This document shows, piece after piece, positions 32,137 through 38,705 of a DNA stretch of 38,705 nt. Below the pieces are notes generated by a model. That model ran no database searches. It worked only from the letters and a program-made list of their open reading frames with translations, and had not been told where the DNA came from. The DNA is from Anaerolineales bacterium UBA2317 (GTDB taxonomy: Bacteria; Chloroflexota; Anaerolineae; Anaerolineales; Villigracilaceae). How positions within the stretch are numbered: position 1 is the first letter of the stretch; each line of letters starts with the position of its first letter. The position numbers and the translations under genes are program-made. Location of the stretch: NCBI GenBank assembly GCA_002345215.1, contig DDVH01000056.1, forward strand, positions 18,156 to 56,860, read 5' to 3'.

Positions 32137-32163
32137 GACCGTAGACGGTGGACGATAGACCGT
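32137..32163. repeat. Short repeat GACCGTAGACGGTGGACGATAGACC
   Basis: It begins right after the stop codon. It contains the palindrome ACCGTAGACGGT and three GAC-type half-repeats. Repeats of this style are common in intergenic DNA of related bacteria. Confidence 0.4.
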
Positions 32164-32188
32164 TTATAAAAAATTGGAGTTTAGTTTT

Positions 32189-33112
32189 ATGAAGTTTGTA
32201 CGATATATATTATTAAGTTTGTTTTTAGTATCTTGTATGAATGTGCCTGCTACATCACAAGTTGAAATTGAAAGTACATCTACTGCGATTTCGCAATCAA
32301 CAAACGAGGTTGTGGAATCAACACAAGTTGCGCAAGCCACTCCGCGCCCGACGCTTGGACCAGATGAATGGAAACAGCTACCAGTTATCCCCGTCGTCAG
32401 TGAGGCGATGAAGGAAGTGTATCAACGTGGTTTGGAGATGGGTCGAAATCCAAATGTGTTTTCAAAAGTTGGTGATTGTCAAACAAGCACAGGTTTTTAT
32501 TTGGTAGATTTTGATTATCCGAATCAATATAGTTTGGGTGAATATATTGATTTACAAGAGACGATTGATTATTTTGAAGGTTCGTTTGCGCGTGATAGTT
32601 TGGCGATGCGTGATGGTTATAATGTTGCGGCGATATTAACCCCGCTTCGCGCTGACCCTGAAAATTGCGAGCCCAATGAAACACCAATTGCCTGTGAATT
32701 TCGAGTCAATAACCCAAGCATTGCCTTGATAAGTTTGGAAACAAATTTCAATGGCAGACCTGCGGATGATTATGGAAAGTATATGCGCCAAATTGTTGAA
32801 TATAGTTTGGAGCAAGGTGTGGTGCCAATTTTGGCAACAAAAGGTGATAACCTTGAAGGCGACCATAGCATCAATGCTGAAATTGCAGAGATTGCTGTTG
32901 AGTATGATATTCCGTTGTGGAATTTTTGGGCGGCACTTCAACCTTTGCCAAATCAAGGACATTCGACTGAATTGAATGATGGCTTTCATCTTTCTTTTTC
33001 TCGCAATTTTTTTGATAAAGAAAAGAATATGTTGAGTGGCTGGCCCTGGAGAAATTTGACGGCGTTGCAAGCGTTAGATGCGGTACGAAGAGCTTTGGCA
33101 AGTGGTGAGTAG
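32189..33112 (+). CDS. SGNH-type lipoprotein with Cys in the GDS position
   Basis: A 307-aa lipoprotein (lipobox LVSC, Cys16), then an S/T-rich linker (~20-55) and an SGNH-like domain. Block I reads SKVGDCQTS, so the usual nucleophile Ser is Cys97. The last block NDGFHLSFS keeps Asp264 and His267. Middle strings such as PSIALISLETNFNG and EQGVVPILATKGDNLEG fit SGNH strands. Start is the ATG at 32189, with GGAG 9 nt upstream. A TTG at 32174 is rejected because it overlaps that site. It is the second SGNH protein in the module. It may use thiol chemistry for acyl transfer, or bind glycan without catalysis. Confidence 0.72.
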   Translation: MKFVRYILLSLFLVSCMNVPATSQVEIESTSTAISQSTNEVVESTQVAQATPRPTLGPDEWKQLPVIPVVSEAMKEVYQRGLEMGRNPNVFSKVGDCQTSTGFYLVDFDYPNQYSLGEYIDLQETIDYFEGSFARDSLAMRDGYNVAAILTPLRADPENCEPNETPIACEFRVNNPSIALISLETNFNGRPADDYGKYMRQIVEYSLEQGVVPILATKGDNLEGDHSINAEIAEIAVEYDIPLWNFWAALQPLPNQGHSTELNDGFHLSFSRNFFDKEKNMLSGWPWRNLTALQALDAVRRALASGE

Positions 33113-33160
33113 AAAGTGATTAGTCATTAAGTAATCAGTGAACAGTTATCAGTAAAAGGA
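33113..33160. repeat. AT-rich repeat of GTGATTAGT/AATCAGT half-units
   Basis: Half-units GTGATTAGTCATTA, GTAATCAGTGAAC and AGTTATCAGT follow one another. It ends with the AAAGGA ribosome site of the carrier protein gene. This style of repeat is common in intergenic DNA. Confidence 0.4.
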
Positions 33161-33167
33161 AATCAAA

Positions 33168-33413
33168 ATGACAACAGATATTACAACTCCGATTGCAAAA
33201 TTTATTGCAGAAAAAATATTGAAGCAACCAAATAAAGAAATTAAACATGATGAAGCGTTAATCTCTAGTGGATTAATTGATTCGTTCAGCCTGATGGATT
33301 TGGCTTTGTTTGTGGAAGATACATTTGGTGTCAAAATTGAGGATACTGAATTGAATGCGGATACGTTTGATTCTTTAAATCAGTTAGCGGGGTTGATTCA
33401 ATCAAGAAAATAA
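33168..33413 (+). CDS. Acyl carrier protein (DltC-like position)
   Basis: An 81-aa phosphopantetheine carrier. The attachment motif is GLIDSFSLMDL with Ser39, followed by EDTFGVKIEDTEL, as in acyl and D-alanyl carriers. AAAGGA lies 7 nt before the ATG. It is followed by an acyl-AMP ligase, so it most likely accepts that ligase's acyl product and feeds the MBOAT. DltC has the same size and role in D-alanylation, but the sequence alone does not prove D-alanine. Confidence 0.9.
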   Translation: MTTDITTPIAKFIAEKILKQPNKEIKHDEALISSGLIDSFSLMDLALFVEDTFGVKIEDTELNADTFDSLNQLAGLIQSRK

Positions 33414-33419
33414 TTGATT

Positions 33420-33466
33420 GTAGGGGCGAGGTCATCTCGCCCTGGACGCGGAAACCGCGTCCCTAC
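33420..33466. repeat. Three-stem palindromic repeat GTAGG...CCTAC
   Basis: Outer stem GTAGG (33420-33424) / CCTAC (33462-33466). Inside are two perfect hairpins: GGGCGAG/CTCGCCC (33424-33442) and GACGCGG/CCGCGTC (33445-33461). It folds like a small cloverleaf. It is followed by GAGAAAA and the ligase ATG. Confidence 0.75.
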
Positions 33467-33473
33467 GAGAAAA

Positions 33474-35144
33474 ATGACTACACTCCCCCAACTTCTCCAA
33501 AACGCATATCAAACTGTCCCTGATAAAACCAGCATTATTTTGCAATTTGCAAGTCAAGAAGATAAAACGATTACTTATCGTGATTTGATTCATGGCGCGA
33601 ATCGTTATGCACAAACGTATGCAAAACAAGGAATCAAAAAAGGTGAAGTTGTGATTTTGATTCTGCAACATGGCGAAGATTTAGTCTATTCTTTTTGGGG
33701 AGCGATTTTACATGGCGCAATTCCGTCTATCATGCCATTTCTGACAGAAAAGCTTGCACCTGAAAAATATCGCGCTGATTTATCTTCTTTAATTTCAATT
33801 ACGAAACCAACAACAATTGTCACGTATCCAGAATTTGAAAAAGAAATTCGCGATGCTTTAGTTGAGGGTAATTCAGTTAAAAATATTATTCTCACCAATC
33901 AAATCGTATCGGTATCAGACATCAATTTTGTTTCTTTGCAAGGCATGAATTCTTCAGAAGAAGATATTGTTGTCTTGCAACATTCATCAGGTACAACGGG
34001 TTTGCAAAAAGGTGTTGCACTTTCGCATCGTGCGATTTTGAATCAACTCAACGCGTATAGCAAAACAATAAATCTTGATAAACAAAAAGATGTCATCGTT
34101 TCATGGCTTCCGCTTTATCACGATATGGGTTTCATCGCATGTTTTATCATGCCTGTCATTTTACAAATTCCGCTCGTACTTATGTCGCCGTTTGATTGGG
34201 TGCGCGCGCCATATAAACTTTTGCAATCCGTTTCGCAATATCAAGGTACGTTATCGTGGCTTCCAAATTTTGCCTTCAATTTCTGTGCACAAAAAATTCG
34301 TGAGCGAAATCTTGAAAATGTAAATCTTTCAACGTGGCGGGCAATCATCAATTGTTCTGAGCCTGTGCATGTCGAAAGTCATAATTTATTTTTTGAAAAA
34401 TTTTCAAGTTATGGATTAAATTATTCCGCAATGCAAACATGTTATGCGATGGCTGAAAATGTTTTTGCTGTGACTCAATCTCCCCTAGATAAAACTCCAG
34501 TGATAGATGAAATTGACCGTGAAACATTTATGACTCAACGCCTCGCACTTAAGGGGAAACCTGATTCTGCAATTCTGAAAATGACTTCTTCGGGTAAGCC
34601 TCTTCCGAATGTGAAAATCAAAGTTGTAGATGAATCATTCAATGAAGTTGACGAAAGAGTCGTTGGGGAAATTGCAGTCCAAAGTGATTGTATGTTGACA
34701 GAATATTTCAATCGTCCAGATGCGACAGAATCTGCAATAAAAAACGATTGGTATCTGACGGGCGATTATGGATATCTTGCCGATGGCGAGTTATATGTTT
34801 CAGGTCGTAAAAAGGATTTGATTATTGTTGGCGGGAAGAACGTCTACCCTCAGGATTTAGAATCATTAGCAGGTGAAGTAGCAGGCGTGCGCAAGGGACG
34901 ATGCGTTGCGTTTGGGATGTATGACCAAGAATCAGGCACAGAAGAAGTCGTCATTATTGCTGAGTCTGAATCGGGAGAATCAGATAAAGAATTAATCGCT
35001 GATGCGATTCGCAAACACGTCACAAAAAATTCAGCAGTGGCAGTGCGTCACGTAAAAGTGGTGGATGAAACTTGGATACTCAAAACATCCAGCGGAAAGA
35101 CTGCAAGGTCTGCGAATAAAGAAAAGTTTTTGAAAGAACTATAG
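33474..35144 (+). CDS. Acyl-AMP ligase, FAAL/FadD-like, for the carrier protein
   Basis: A 556-aa adenylating enzyme. The P-loop is LQHSSGTTGLQKG. The FAAL-type string SWLPLYHDMGFIACFIMPV follows. YLTGDYGYL and GRKKDLIIVGGKNVYPQDLE are the A8 region, and the catalytic lysine Lys542 is in KTSSGKTARS. These favour fatty-acyl or short-acyl activation over D-alanine. Start at 33474 (MTTLPQLL) is preferred. A longer frame from TTG 33414 would translate a palindromic repeat. The only upstream signal is GAGAAAA, partly provided by that repeat. It acts with the carrier protein 60 bp upstream to charge it. Confidence 0.9.
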   Translation: MTTLPQLLQNAYQTVPDKTSIILQFASQEDKTITYRDLIHGANRYAQTYAKQGIKKGEVVILILQHGEDLVYSFWGAILHGAIPSIMPFLTEKLAPEKYRADLSSLISITKPTTIVTYPEFEKEIRDALVEGNSVKNIILTNQIVSVSDINFVSLQGMNSSEEDIVVLQHSSGTTGLQKGVALSHRAILNQLNAYSKTINLDKQKDVIVSWLPLYHDMGFIACFIMPVILQIPLVLMSPFDWVRAPYKLLQSVSQYQGTLSWLPNFAFNFCAQKIRERNLENVNLSTWRAIINCSEPVHVESHNLFFEKFSSYGLNYSAMQTCYAMAENVFAVTQSPLDKTPVIDEIDRETFMTQRLALKGKPDSAILKMTSSGKPLPNVKIKVVDESFNEVDERVVGEIAVQSDCMLTEYFNRPDATESAIKNDWYLTGDYGYLADGELYVSGRKKDLIIVGGKNVYPQDLESLAGEVAGVRKGRCVAFGMYDQESGTEEVVIIAESESGESDKELIADAIRKHVTKNSAVAVRHVKVVDETWILKTSSGKTARSANKEKFLKEL

Positions 35145-35150
35145 ATAAAT

Positions 35151-35188
35151 AAAAAAGATAGGTCATAAAAGTGTGACCTATCTTTTTT
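35151..35188. terminator. Bidirectional terminator between ligase and kinase genes
   Basis: Perfect 15-bp stem AAAAAAGATAGGTCA / TGACCTATCTTTTTT with an 8-nt loop. The A/T tails serve both convergent genes. Confidence 0.9.
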
Positions 35189-35207
35189 ATTACTGTGTCT
35201 TTTTAGG

Positions 35208-36842
35208 TTATTCGGGTAAATCTACACAGTTGCCACTATTAAGTTGAATGGAGTGATTCGGATTGGCAACCAATGCACACATTTGTGTTGCATTTGCTGG
35301 ACGATTTGACAAGATATATTGTGTAAAAGGTGGGTCACCATAGGAACCCCAAGATAACTTCCAAGGTCCTGAGCCTGGCGAACCTGCTTGTTCGGGAGGA
35401 ACATTATTAAAGAAGATATGAACATGTAAATTTGACCCATCTGGGAAGTTGTGTACATCATAATCCACTACATAAACGCCAGCTTCTACACGAATATCAG
35501 TTATCACTACATAGGGTGTATCCGGTGTTGGAGTAAATGGGATTGGCGTTTCAGTTGGAATTTCAGTGGGCAATTCTGAAACTGCTTCAGTAGCAACAGA
35601 CACAGACTCGGTATTGTCGGCAACAATAGCAGGTGGCTCAGTCGGAGAACCTGTGCCTCCACCTAAAAGTTGGCTAACTAGGAATATTCCACCAACAACA
35701 AAACATCCCAAAATAAGTAAACCTCCAATAATAAGTGGCAATCCTAACTTGTTCTTTTTAGCAGGGGCAACAGGTCCTGAAGTTGGTTGTCTTACTGCTG
35801 AACCTTCAACTGAGGTGCCTCTCGCCGAGTTGATGGGCTTTTGATATGGGTCACTTTCCACAACTGTTCCCACCGGAGTTGGCATTGGTCTACTTTCAAC
35901 AACAGTGCCTTTTGGTTGAGCTGGTGCCTCAAACATGGTAGCCCCAGTACCCATAGATAGAGTAGCATCATCAATCATAGTTGCTGATGCTGATTTTGCT
36001 CCTGTAGAAACATTTCGTAATGCGGCAGCCATTTGTGCGGCAGTCTGGTAGCGGTCATTGGGATCTTTAGCCAATGCTTTATTAATCACAGCCACTAATG
36101 CATCTGGCACTTCAGGGTTAAGACTCCTTAGGTTTGGCACCGGGTCGTTAATGTGCATCATCATCAAAGTCATGGCTGAATCGGCTTGAAAAGGAGGGTG
36201 CCCGCTAAGCATTTCGAATAATGTTACACCCAGAGAATAAATATCAGTACGGCGGTCAGGACGTTCACCTTTGATTTGTTCCGGTGACATGTACATAGCC
36301 GTTCCTACTACAGCTCCTGTAGCAGTATGTGTTTGCCCTCCAACAATCTTGGCTATTCCAAAATCCATTAAGATAGCCTGACCTAATGTGTTAAGCATCA
36401 AGTTGGCAGGTTTGATATCACGATGAATCATTCCACGTTGGTGAGCATAATCTACTGCATCGCAGATATTCGCCATATATTCGATAGCTTTTGCTGGCGA
36501 AAGGTGGCGCCCACTGTCGCTGAGCCGTTTGAGGTGATCTTGAAACGTTTCACCAGGTACGAACTCTAACACCATGTAATAGACATCATCATCTTTATTG
36601 AAGTCAAACACTTGAATGATGCCGGGATGGCGTAATTGAGCCACGGCGGCAGCTTCCTCTTCAAATCTCCTGACGAAGTCTGGATTACTTGATAGGTGTG
36701 TATGTATCATCTTGATAGCCACAACCCGCTTCAAGTTGGGGTCGGTAGCTTTATACACTGCCGACATACCACCCTGCCCCAACATTTCATCTATAACGTA
36801 TCGCTTGTTTAGAGTCTTTCCAGTCCATTTAGATTTAGGCAT
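35208..36842 (-). CDS. Receptor-type Ser/Thr protein kinase
   Basis: A 544-aa eukaryotic-like (Pkn/Hanks) kinase. Gly-rich loop GQGGMSAVYK, Lys44 in VAIKM, catalytic loop IHRDIKPANLML (Asp142), DFG at 160-162 and GTAMYMSPEQ. After the kinase (~1-285) comes a disordered stretch with repeated GTVVES-type strings. One membrane helix (about 370-395) and an external beta-type domain (~430-544) follow. The external domain could sense ligand or envelope state. AGGAG lies before the ATG and a TATAAT box at 36891-36896. It is the last gene of the minus-strand group with the permease and lipoprotein. Confidence 0.93.
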   Translation of the reverse strand: MPKSKWTGKTLNKRYVIDEMLGQGGMSAVYKATDPNLKRVVAIKMIHTHLSSNPDFVRRFEEEAAAVAQLRHPGIIQVFDFNKDDDVYYMVLEFVPGETFQDHLKRLSDSGRHLSPAKAIEYMANICDAVDYAHQRGMIHRDIKPANLMLNTLGQAILMDFGIAKIVGGQTHTATGAVVGTAMYMSPEQIKGERPDRRTDIYSLGVTLFEMLSGHPPFQADSAMTLMMMHINDPVPNLRSLNPEVPDALVAVINKALAKDPNDRYQTAAQMAAALRNVSTGAKSASATMIDDATLSMGTGATMFEAPAQPKGTVVESRPMPTPVGTVVESDPYQKPINSARGTSVEGSAVRQPTSGPVAPAKKNKLGLPLIIGGLLILGCFVVGGIFLVSQLLGGGTGSPTEPPAIVADNTESVSVATEAVSELPTEIPTETPIPFTPTPDTPYVVITDIRVEAGVYVVDYDVHNFPDGSNLHVHIFFNNVPPEQAGSPGSGPWKLSWGSYGDPPFTQYILSNRPANATQMCALVANPNHSIQLNSGNCVDLPE

Positions 36843-36890
36843 TTCTTTCTCCTGATAATCACTAACAACAAAATAATTTGATTTTCATCT

Positions 36891-36896
36891 ATTATA
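36891..36896 (-). promoter_or_regulatory. -10 box TATAAT upstream of the kinase gene
   Basis: It lies 48 nt before the kinase ATG on the minus strand. No good -35 was found, so this is weak. Confidence 0.35.
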
Positions 36897-36918
36897 AAAT
36901 AGAACGATATTTACATTT

Positions 36919-37881
36919 TTATTCTATCAACCACAACCAAGCATTTTCAAATTGACAGGTAGCCTTTTTTCCAGCGCGACTCAATGCCACCATAGCCATA
37001 AAACCACGATCAAAAGTCGTATCAGCATTTTTAAGAGCATTCAATCTGGCATTATATTCTGCCCTTACCAGAGCAACCTCTTGTTCATAACTTGCTTGTT
37101 CCAACATGAACTCCGCGTCTGACATACCCGGTGTTCTTTGTGGTTCTGGAGGTAGAACTAATACAGGTGGAGCACTTGGGTCAATCTCACCAATTAAAGT
37201 TCCGTTGGTATAGACCCAGAAACGATTTCCACGTCCGACAACTGTTAAATTATTGGTTGCATTATTTTGCCAATCGAAAACCGGGTCACGTCCTTTCGCA
37301 TAAATATCCTGCCCAGTGACAGCTTCCCCTTTTGCGATTGTAAGAAATATAAAATGTCCACTAGCGACCCGTGAAATGGTAGCAAGATACGTATCCATTG
37401 CATCTTCGTTTCCATCGGAGCGTATGGCAAATCCACAACTTGATTCACTACCTATGGCATCCCACGTAATATCAGCAGAGATAACAAAATCTTGAGCAAG
37501 TGTCGAAATGAAATGATTTACATAATCAAAATTCATGAAGCCTTCGACTTCTAGACTCACAGGAGGGTGAACCCAAGCCATCTGCCCTGAGGTAGGATCA
37601 ACACCATACTTGGGCAATTCAGCCAGAATCGGTCCATATGCTGCTTCAGCTGTTGCGGTCAGTGCTGGACCCATCAAAGCCAACGCAGTTTGGGTAGCAG
37701 ACGCAGATTGATCTGCTGTGTTTGACTGCTCTTTTTCCAAGGCAGCGGCTGTCCCGGTCAGGCTGACTTGATTACTTATCGCCTGTAGGGTGCTCTCTTG
37801 TGATGGATTAGCGCCACCACAAGCAAGTGAAATCAATATCATTATGATAGGGAGTATTACAAATCGCTGAATCTTTATCAT
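36919..37881 (-). CDS. Lipoprotein with LamG/DUF1080-like fold and a helical insertion
   Basis: A 320-aa lipoprotein (lipobox SLAC in MILISLACGGANP). A Thr/Ala-rich linker (~25-90) leads to a jelly-roll-like domain: FVISADITWDAIGSESSCGF, TYLATISR and NNLTVVGRGNRFWVYTNGTL are typical of the concanavalin-like/DUF1080 type found beside Chloroflexota kinases. This domain is interrupted at 237-285 by a Pro-rich string (APPVLVLPPEPQRTPG) and a helical segment with many Ala/Glu/Tyr. It then closes with FDRGFMAMVALS and CQFENAWLWLIE. It starts 2 bp after the permease stop. Function unknown, probably an envelope binding or sensing protein. Confidence 0.75.
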   Translation of the reverse strand: MIKIQRFVILPIIMILISLACGGANPSQESTLQAISNQVSLTGTAAALEKEQSNTADQSASATQTALALMGPALTATAEAAYGPILAELPKYGVDPTSGQMAWVHPPVSLEVEGFMNFDYVNHFISTLAQDFVISADITWDAIGSESSCGFAIRSDGNEDAMDTYLATISRVASGHFIFLTIAKGEAVTGQDIYAKGRDPVFDWQNNATNNLTVVGRGNRFWVYTNGTLIGEIDPSAPPVLVLPPEPQRTPGMSDAEFMLEQASYEQEVALVRAEYNARLNALKNADTTFDRGFMAMVALSRAGKKATCQFENAWLWLIE

Positions 37882-37883
37882 AC

Positions 37884-38705
37884 TTAAATCACATCCTTCC
37901 GCTTTTGAAAGACTAGAATTGCAACAAACAAAAGCAGGCAGATTAACACCTGTACAAACCAGGCAGTGATAACTTTGCCATAGTATGCTACAGTGTCTTC
38001 CTTATTCACATAGCCCCAATAGATGGCATTGTAAAATGTTCGCACAACACCTTCTGCTGGTGCTACAGATGTCTCAATATTTTTCCGGGCTTCTATATAT
38101 ATTTCCAAATCGCGTTCGTATTGGGCAAAAGCCTGCTGTGAAGCTGCCTGAATGGCGGTTGCCTCCGCTTCCCATGCCTGAAGTTTAGCAAAGTAGTCTG
38201 CCATCGCGATGCTATCAGATTGATCTTCCGGCTGGACTGGACGTTCTGGGAGGACCGGATCGGGAGGGCGAACCGGCTCGACAGGCAAAGGTCCATCCAA
38301 CTCACCAACGCGGAAAGCACCTATACCTGGATGATTGCAAGAGTCTGGGTTAAGCAAATTGACGCCCATACATTTACAATTGTTTTCCAGTTTTTGTTCC
38401 ATAGTCATGGAATCACGTATCTCAGGGGGCAGAGCCCAACAGACATCTGATATCACATCTGAACCAGCCCCGGTTACACTCATCATGGCTTCGAGTGCCC
38501 AGCGCGTAGATGTCGGCGCACTCACTGCCGGTGGCACAGGCACAATTGCGCCACCCAATACAATTTGCGGCAACATTAGGATTATCACAATCAAAGGAGC
38601 AGAGTTTGCATTTGGTGCTACGGCAGAGGCAAACAGACCTAACATCATTCCTGCAAACGTTACAAGTACCATCGTAATATAAATTAAGATGAATTCTATA
38701 ACACC
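37884..38705 (-). CDS. ABC-2 type permease, C-terminal part (cut by the window edge)
   Basis: The frame stays open to the window edge at 38705, so the N-terminal part, and probably an ATPase domain, lie outside. The visible part shows two or three helices (YITMVLVTFAGMMLGLFASA, SAPLIVIILMLPQIVLGG), typical of an ABCG/ABC-2 permease core. It also has a long external loop with Cys residues, a Pro-rich string (VEPVRPPDPVLPERPVQPE) and a helical stretch (AWEAEATAIQAASQQAFAQY). A final helix WFVQVLICLLLFVAILVFQ and KRKDVI end it. It is followed 2 bp later by the lipoprotein. Family assignment is fairly sure, the substrate unknown. Confidence 0.75.
   Translation of the reverse strand, partial: GVIEFILIYITMVLVTFAGMMLGLFASAVAPNANSAPLIVIILMLPQIVLGGAIVPVPPAVSAPTSTRWALEAMMSVTGAGSDVISDVCWALPPEIRDSMTMEQKLENNCKCMGVNLLNPDSCNHPGIGAFRVGELDGPLPVEPVRPPDPVLPERPVQPEDQSDSIAMADYFAKLQAWEAEATAIQAASQQAFAQYERDLEIYIEARKNIETSVAPAEGVVRTFYNAIYWGYVNKEDTVAYYGKVITAWFVQVLICLLLFVAILVFQKRKDVI

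Noticed and set aside
33414..33473. N-terminal extension of the acyl-AMP ligase from a TTG start
   Set aside because: The extra 20 codons translate a palindromic repeat and give an Arg/Pro-rich string unlike ligases. The ATG at 33474 matches the family N-terminus.
29070..35144. Naming module 2 genes dltA-dltD/dltX outright
   Set aside because: The ligase motif favours fatty-acyl or short-acyl substrates and there is no evidence for D-alanine or teichoic acid. Only the architecture is dlt-like.

Overview
ORGANISM. The window is about 40 % GC (estimated by eye) and looks chromosomal. It is most probably from a Chloroflexota bacterium of the Anaerolineae type. That is an inference from the gene mix: many lipoproteins with long P/T/S linkers, an ABC-2 permease next to a Ser/Thr kinase, phytochrome-like kinases with Rcp1-like regulators, and a DUF1232 protein. 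Intergenic spaces are crowded with dispersed palindromic repeats. No rRNA, tRNA, CRISPR array or phage gene was recognised.

LAYOUT. 0.1-11.1 kb is mostly housekeeping or accessory metabolism. It holds a sugar-dehydrogenase-like lipoprotein with a DUF1232 protein, a YacP-like NYN nuclease, a histone-deacetylase-family enzyme, a secreted alpha/beta hydrolase, a zinc-ribbon membrane protein, an HI0933-type flavoprotein, an MIO-type amino-acid ammonia-lyase, and a copper-delivery pair (PCuAC plus a SCO-cytochrome c fusion). 11.1-15.1 kb is an accessory island, all on the minus strand: a DUF262-HNH nuclease, an EcoRI-family adenine methyltransferase, a tiny GIY-YIG nuclease bracketed by two repeat copies on each side, a six-unit 22-bp tandem array and an HU-like protein. 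15.3-20.9 kb is a signalling operon (short peptide, 7-TM histidine kinase, response regulator, hybrid kinase), preceded by a promoter that fires directly into a terminator hairpin. 20.9-24.9 kb holds a Rieske oxygenase and a three-gene ABC-2 exporter.

MAIN SYSTEM (25.1-35.1 kb). This is an envelope acylation island with two MBOAT modules side by side. Module 1 is PIG-L deacetylase, MBOAT and SGNH protein. Module 2 is a lipoprotein, a 38-aa one-helix protein, MBOAT, two SGNH proteins, an acyl carrier protein and an acyl-AMP ligase. Module 2 has the parts list of the dlt (teichoic-acid D-alanylation) pathway, but its ligase resembles fatty-acyl-AMP ligases. The 38-aa protein ends WIYQGF and the module 1 MBOAT itself ends FIYFQF. 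Both match the DltX-type C-terminal motif, separate in one module and fused in the other. I infer two related acyl-relay machines acting on unknown surface glycans. A dolichol/phytol-kinase-like protein lies between them.

END. 35.2-38.7 kb is a minus-strand operon: an ABC-2 permease cut by the window edge, a lipoprotein and a receptor Ser/Thr kinase. The permease and lipoprotein share an odd Pro-rich plus helical insertion.

EXPRESSION. Five genes carry a TATAAT-like box only 6-7 nt before the ATG and no good ribosome site, suggesting leaderless mRNAs. Most others have AGGAG-type sites, which were used here to correct several start codons.
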